Source of the DNA: Synechococcaceae cyanobacterium
GTDB lineage: Bacteria > Cyanobacteriota > Cyanobacteriia > PCC-6307 > Cyanobiaceae
Direction of reading: 5' to 3'
Assembly: GCA_947460085.1 (NCBI GenBank)
Contig: CANHGA010000079.1
Coordinates: 1 to 8,670, forward strand
Length of the DNA: 8,670 nucleotides
Part shown: one piece after another, positions 5,853 to 8,670 of the stretch
Position numbering within the stretch: position 1 is the first letter of the stretch
Layout of the letters: every line of letters begins with the position of its first letter
Notes under the pieces: model-generated
Database searches by the model: none
Told to the model about the DNA's origin: nothing
The model's input: only the letters and a program-made list of their open reading frames with translations
Translations under genes and position numbers: made by a program

Positions 5853-6964
5853 ATGCGCAACCCGTGGGCGATCTTTCAATCAATCCTGCAAGGCGATTAC
5901 CCGCGGAATGGGAACCCCAGGGGGCCGTGCTGATGGCCTGGCCCCGGGCCGATGGCGATTGGGCGCCCTATCTGGCTGCGGTGCGCGCCTGCTACCTGGG
6001 CCTCTGCGCAGCCGTTGCCCGCCACGCCCCGGTGCTATTGCTCACCGACAACCCCGCTGAAACCGGCGCCACCCTGGCCCCCCTGCAGCACCAGCTCGCA
6101 GGCGAGGGGCTCTCCGATCGGCTGCGGCTGATCGAGAGCCCCGCCCAGGACACCTGGACCCGCGACTACGGCCCGATCACGGTGCTGGAGACAGCTGCCG
6201 ATTTAAGGGACGCCCCAGGCGGCCAGAGGCCTGTGCTGCTCGACTTCCGCTTCAACGGCTGGGGCGGCAAATACCAGGCCAGCGGCGATGACCGGGCCAC
6301 CGCAGCGGCCTGCGCGGCGGGGGTCTTTGGCCCCACCCAGCGGCAAGAGGTGGCGATGGTGCTGGAGGGGGGCAGCATCGAATCCGATGGGGCCGGCACC
6401 CTGCTCACCACCAGCACCTGCCTGCTCTCTCCCGAGCGCAATCCCGACCTCGATCAATCCGCCATCGAAGCCGCCCTGGTCCAGCACCTGGGAGCCCAGC
6501 GGGTGTTGTGGCTCGAGCACGGCCAACTGGCCGGCGACGACACCGACGCCCACATCGACACCCTGGTGCGCTTCTGCGACCCCCAAACCCTGGCCTACGT
6601 GCGCTGCGATGACCCCAGCGATCCCCACGCCCCGCCCCTGCAGGCGCTGGAAGATGAGCTGGGCAAGCTGCGCACCCTGGCGGGCGAGCCCTACCGGCTC
6701 ATTTCCCTGCCCTGGGCCCGGCCCTGTTTCGCCCCGGATGACGGCCGCCGGCTGCCCGCCACCTACGCCAATTTCCTGATCCTGAATGGGGCCGTGCTGG
6801 TGCCCAGTTACAACGACCCCGACCGCGATCAGGCGGCCCAGCAAGCCCTGAAAGAAGCTTTTCCGAGCCACTCCATTGAGGCGGTCGACTGCTCGGCCTT
6901 GCTGCTGCAGCACGGCTCCTTGCATTGCGCCACCATGCAGATTCCCGAGGCCGTGTTCGGATGA
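5849..6964 (+). CDS. aguA: Agmatine deiminase (agmatine iminohydrolase), AguA
   Basis: Hydrolyses agmatine to N-carbamoylputrescine and ammonia in the arginine-decarboxylase route to putrescine; a guanidine-modifying enzyme of the peptidyl-arginine-deiminase fold. The 371 residues match family length. Motifs: WTRDYGPITV (103-112), FNGWGGKY (135-142), LEGGSIESDGAGTLLTTSTC (172-191), SPERNP (194-199), GDDTDAHIDTLVRF (229-242) with the active-site H235, YANFLILNGAVLVPSYND (306-323), and GSLHCATMQIP (356-366) with the catalytic cysteine C360. The start is GTG 5849, overlapping the fabI stop; the nearby ATG 5853 is in another frame. The 4-base overlaps with fabI upstream and aguB downstream indicate translational coupling. 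Canonical residues appear intact, so activity is expected. Confidence 0.95.
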   Translation: MNAQPVGDLSINPARRLPAEWEPQGAVLMAWPRADGDWAPYLAAVRACYLGLCAAVARHAPVLLLTDNPAETGATLAPLQHQLAGEGLSDRLRLIESPAQDTWTRDYGPITVLETAADLRDAPGGQRPVLLDFRFNGWGGKYQASGDDRATAAACAAGVFGPTQRQEVAMVLEGGSIESDGAGTLLTTSTCLLSPERNPDLDQSAIEAALVQHLGAQRVLWLEHGQLAGDDTDAHIDTLVRFCDPQTLAYVRCDDPSDPHAPPLQALEDELGKLRTLAGEPYRLISLPWARPCFAPDDGRRLPATYANFLILNGAVLVPSYNDPDRDQAAQQALKEAFPSHSIEAVDCSALLLQHGSLHCATMQIPEAVFG

Positions 6965-7842
6965 GCCCCCTGCGCACCGCCCTGATCCAGCAGCGCTGGG
7001 CCGGAAACCGGGAGGCCATGGTGGCCGCCACCGGCGCCGCGATCCGCCAAGCGGCCCAGCAAGGGGCCCAGCTCGTGGTGTGCCAAGAGCTGCAAACCAG
7101 TGCCTACTTCTGCCAACGCGAAGATGTGACGCGCCACGACCTGGCCGAGCCCATCCCGGGGCCCTCCACCGACCACTTCGGCGCCCTGGCCAAGGAGCTG
7201 GGGGTGGTGCTGGTGATCAGCCTGTTTGAGCGGCGGGCGGCGGGCCTCTCCCACAACACCGCCGTGGTGCTGGAGAGCGATGGCCAGATCGCAGGCACCT
7301 ACCGCAAGATGCACATCCCGGACGATCCGGGCTTCACCGAGAAGTTCTATTTCGCCCCGGGCGATCAGGGCTTTGAGCCGATCCAAACCAGCCTGGGGCG
7401 CCTGGGGGTGCTGGTGTGCTGGGACCAGTGGTACCCGGAAGCGGCCCGGCTGATGGCCCTGGCCGGCGCCGAACTGCTGATCTATCCCACCGCCATTGGC
7501 TGGAGCCCGGAAGACGATGGCGAGGAGCAGGCCCGCCAACGGGACGCCTGGATCACCGTGCAGCGGGGCCACGCCATCGCCAATGGCCTGCCCCTCTTAG
7601 CGGTGAATCGCTGCGGGATCGAAACTGAGCCTGGGGCCACGGGCGGCATCCGCTTCTGGGGCAGCAGCTTTGGCTGCGGACCCCAGGGGGAACTGCTGGC
7701 CATGGCCAGCAACGATCAAGAGGAGGTGCTCCTGGTGGACCTGGATCTGGAGCGCCGTGAGGCCGTGCGCCGCTGGTGGCCCTTCCTGCGCGATCGCCGC
7801 ATCGATGCCTACGGCGATCTGCTCAAGCGCTGGCGCGACTGA
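6961..7842 (+). CDS. aguB: N-carbamoylputrescine amidase, AguB
   Basis: Carbon-nitrogen hydrolase (nitrilase superfamily) that converts N-carbamoylputrescine, the AguA product, to putrescine, CO2 and ammonia. It has 293 residues. The catalytic Glu-Lys-Cys triad is E43 (in CQELQTSAYF), K116 (in YRKMHIPDDPGF) and C153 (in LVCWDQWYPEAAR). The stretches FTEKFYFAPGD (125-135) and YPTAIGWSPED (175-185), and GRLGVLVCWDQWYPEAARL around the cysteine, are typical of plant and bacterial AguB and not of other nitrilase branches. ATG 6961 overlaps the aguA stop as ATGA; the frame is open 12 codons further upstream, but that part lies inside aguA. Adjacency to aguA gives strong support for the substrate. 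It is followed by an 89-bp gap before hisB. Confidence 0.95.
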   Translation: MSPLRTALIQQRWAGNREAMVAATGAAIRQAAQQGAQLVVCQELQTSAYFCQREDVTRHDLAEPIPGPSTDHFGALAKELGVVLVISLFERRAAGLSHNTAVVLESDGQIAGTYRKMHIPDDPGFTEKFYFAPGDQGFEPIQTSLGRLGVLVCWDQWYPEAARLMALAGAELLIYPTAIGWSPEDDGEEQARQRDAWITVQRGHAIANGLPLLAVNRCGIETEPGATGGIRFWGSSFGCGPQGELLAMASNDQEEVLLVDLDLERREAVRRWWPFLRDRRIDAYGDLLKRWRD

Positions 7843-7865
7843 GACCCACCCCAAAGCTGCCTAAA

Positions 7866-7899
7866 GACCTGAGAGCTGGGACCTGGGGGGCTGGACCTG
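7866..7899 (+). repeat. Three GACCTG elements at exact 14-bp spacing upstream of hisB
   Basis: GACCTG starts at 7866, 7880 and 7894. The first two units are similar over nearly their whole length (GACCTG, then a purine run, then CTG). The last copy overlaps an inverted repeat, TGGACC (7892-7897) with GGTCCA (7912-7917), which ends 14 bases before the hisB ATG. The array fills much of the 89-bp aguB-hisB gap. It may be a regulatory site or leader structure, or the relic of a short tandem duplication. Confidence 0.45.
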
Positions 7900-7931
7900 C
7901 CTGGCACCATGGGTCCAAAGGGTTCCAAGCC

Positions 7932-8534
7932 ATGCGCACCGGCGAGATTCACCGCGTCACGGGAGAAACCGATGTGCGGGTCAAGCTCAACCTCGATGGC
8001 ACGGGCAGCTGCCAGGTGGGCACCGGCGTGCCCTTCCTCGACCACATGCTCCACCAGATCGCCAGCCACGGGCTCTTGGATCTGGAGATCAGCGCCAAGG
8101 GCGACACCCACATCGACGACCACCACACCAACGAAGACGTGGGCATCGCCGTTGGCCAGGCCCTCGCCCAAGCCCTCGCCGACCGGCGCGGCATCCACCG
8201 CTTTGGCCATTTCCTGGCGCCCTTGGATGAGGCCCTGGTGCAGGTGGCCCTGGATTGCTCCGGCCGGCCCCACCTGAGCTTTGGCCTCAAGATTCCAGCC
8301 CAGAAAATCGGCAGCTACGACACCGAACTGGTGAAGGAGTTCTTCGCCGCCGTGGCCAACAACGCCGGCCTCACCCTGCACATCCGCCAGCTCGATGGGG
8401 CCAACTCCCACCACATCGTGGAGGCCTGCTTCAAGGCCTTCGCCCGGGCCCTGCGCCTCGCCGTGGAGGTGGATCCCCGCCGGGCCGGGGCCGTACCCAG
8501 CAGCAAAGGGGTGCTGGAGAGGGCTGGGGCCTAA
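7932..8534 (+). CDS. hisB: Imidazoleglycerol-phosphate dehydratase, HisB (monofunctional)
   Basis: Dehydrates imidazole glycerol phosphate to imidazole acetol phosphate, the sixth step of histidine synthesis. The 200-residue protein is the dehydratase alone, without the N-terminal phosphatase domain of the E. coli fusion. Motifs: GVPFLDHMLHQIASHG (32-47), IDDHHTNEDVGIAVGQAL (61-78) and GANSHHIVEACFKAFARALR (156-175); the histidines and glutamates of HHTNED and SHHIVE bind the two Mn2+ ions. The start ATG 7932 gives the usual MRTGEIHRVTGET opening. The frame is open back to 7776, but that part overlaps aguB and is not family-like; ATG 7909 is out of frame. It lies 89 bp after aguB and may be read from its own promoter or the upstream operon. 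Its TAA overlaps the stop of the opposing gene. Confidence 0.97.
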   Translation: MRTGEIHRVTGETDVRVKLNLDGTGSCQVGTGVPFLDHMLHQIASHGLLDLEISAKGDTHIDDHHTNEDVGIAVGQALAQALADRRGIHRFGHFLAPLDEALVQVALDCSGRPHLSFGLKIPAQKIGSYDTELVKEFFAAVANNAGLTLHIRQLDGANSHHIVEACFKAFARALRLAVEVDPRRAGAVPSSKGVLERAGA

Positions 8535-8670
8535 CGCCTGAGGGGCTCGCGCGACCACAAAAAGATCCCCAATCGCTCGGCATCGGCCATGGTTTGCTTG
8601 GCATCGAGCAGCAGGGCGCCGCGGGCTTCCCAGGCAATGCCTGCCAGGCCCGCTGCCGCAGCCTTGGCCA
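8531..8670 (-). CDS. C-terminal fragment of an unrecognised protein (gene runs off the right edge)
   Basis: The minus strand is open from the right edge to a TAG at 8533-8531, giving the last 45 residues of a protein. They include AGIAWEARGALLLDA, then KQTMADAERLGIFLWSRE, and end in PLRR. The mix of alanine-rich helix and a well-formed amphipathic, tryptophan-containing end looks like real protein, and the other two minus frames here read poorly. I cannot name the family from this much. It converges with hisB, and the two stop codons share bases, so no intergenic terminator fits between them. Coding status is inferred from reading frame and composition. Confidence 0.65.
   Translation of the reverse strand, partial: AKAAAAGLAGIAWEARGALLLDAKQTMADAERLGIFLWSREPLRR

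Noticed and set aside
7790..7797. One HIP1 octamer (GCGATCGC)
   Set aside because: I found only one copy, inside aguB. A single copy in 8.7 kb of GC-rich sequence is within chance and does not show the HIP1 enrichment known from some cyanobacteria.
7809..8558. 249-codon minus-strand open frame covering hisB
   Set aside because: It is a shadow of the HisB reading frame. The real minus-strand gene at the right edge is in another frame and stops at 8531.
1..8670. Search for a mobile element, phage, CRISPR, defence or toxin-antitoxin system
   Set aside because: No transposase, integrase, terminal inverted repeats, spacer arrays or paired small genes are visible. All large frames are explained by metabolic or repair genes, apart from the lipoprotein and the edge fragment.

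Overview
The window comes from a GC-rich cyanobacterium. It most resembles a picocyanobacterium of the Synechococcus/Cyanobium type. Four things point there: the start of a chlorophyll-specific magnesium chelatase subunit (chlD), a class I photolyase very close to the one I know from Anacystis/Synechococcus elongatus, tight gene packing, and few clear Shine-Dalgarno sequences. The taxonomic placement is inference from protein style and composition; no marker gene is present.

Layout: (1) The 5' end of chlD lies on the minus strand at the left edge. It is divergent from folK, with only 22 bp between the two start codons. (2) Bases 168-2979 hold a plus-strand run, folK - Nudix hydrolase - phrB, with gaps of 35 and 20 bp, probably one operon. 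(3) phrB converges on a minus-strand DegT/DnrJ/EryC1/StrS-type sugar aminotransferase (3010-4257), with 30 bp between the stop codons and a modest hairpin there that may act as a terminator. (4) A 155-bp divergent region separates the aminotransferase from a second plus-strand run, 4413-8534: a small uncharacterised lipoprotein, fabI, aguA, aguB and hisB. fabI/aguA and aguA/aguB overlap by 4 bases each (GTGA and ATGA). (5) The 3' end of an unrecognised minus-strand gene enters from the right, and its stop codon overlaps that of hisB.

Most genes are core metabolism: chlorophyll (chlD), folate (folK), ADP-ribose-type nucleotide clean-up (Nudix), light-driven DNA repair (phrB), nucleotide-sugar amination (DegT family), fatty-acid elongation (fabI), polyamine synthesis from agmatine to putrescine (aguA then aguB) and histidine synthesis (hisB). 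aguA and aguB catalyse consecutive steps and are almost certainly co-translated; arginine decarboxylase, which would supply agmatine, is not in the window.

I see no mobile element, CRISPR array, tRNA, rRNA, phage gene or recognisable defence system, and no convincing new multi-gene system. The points worth a second look are a cysteine-rich insertion of about 38 residues in the aminotransferase, a proline-rich insertion in FolK, the uncharacterised lipoprotein with a TTG start, the coupling of fabI to the agmatine genes, and a GACCTG element repeated at exact 14-bp spacing before hisB.
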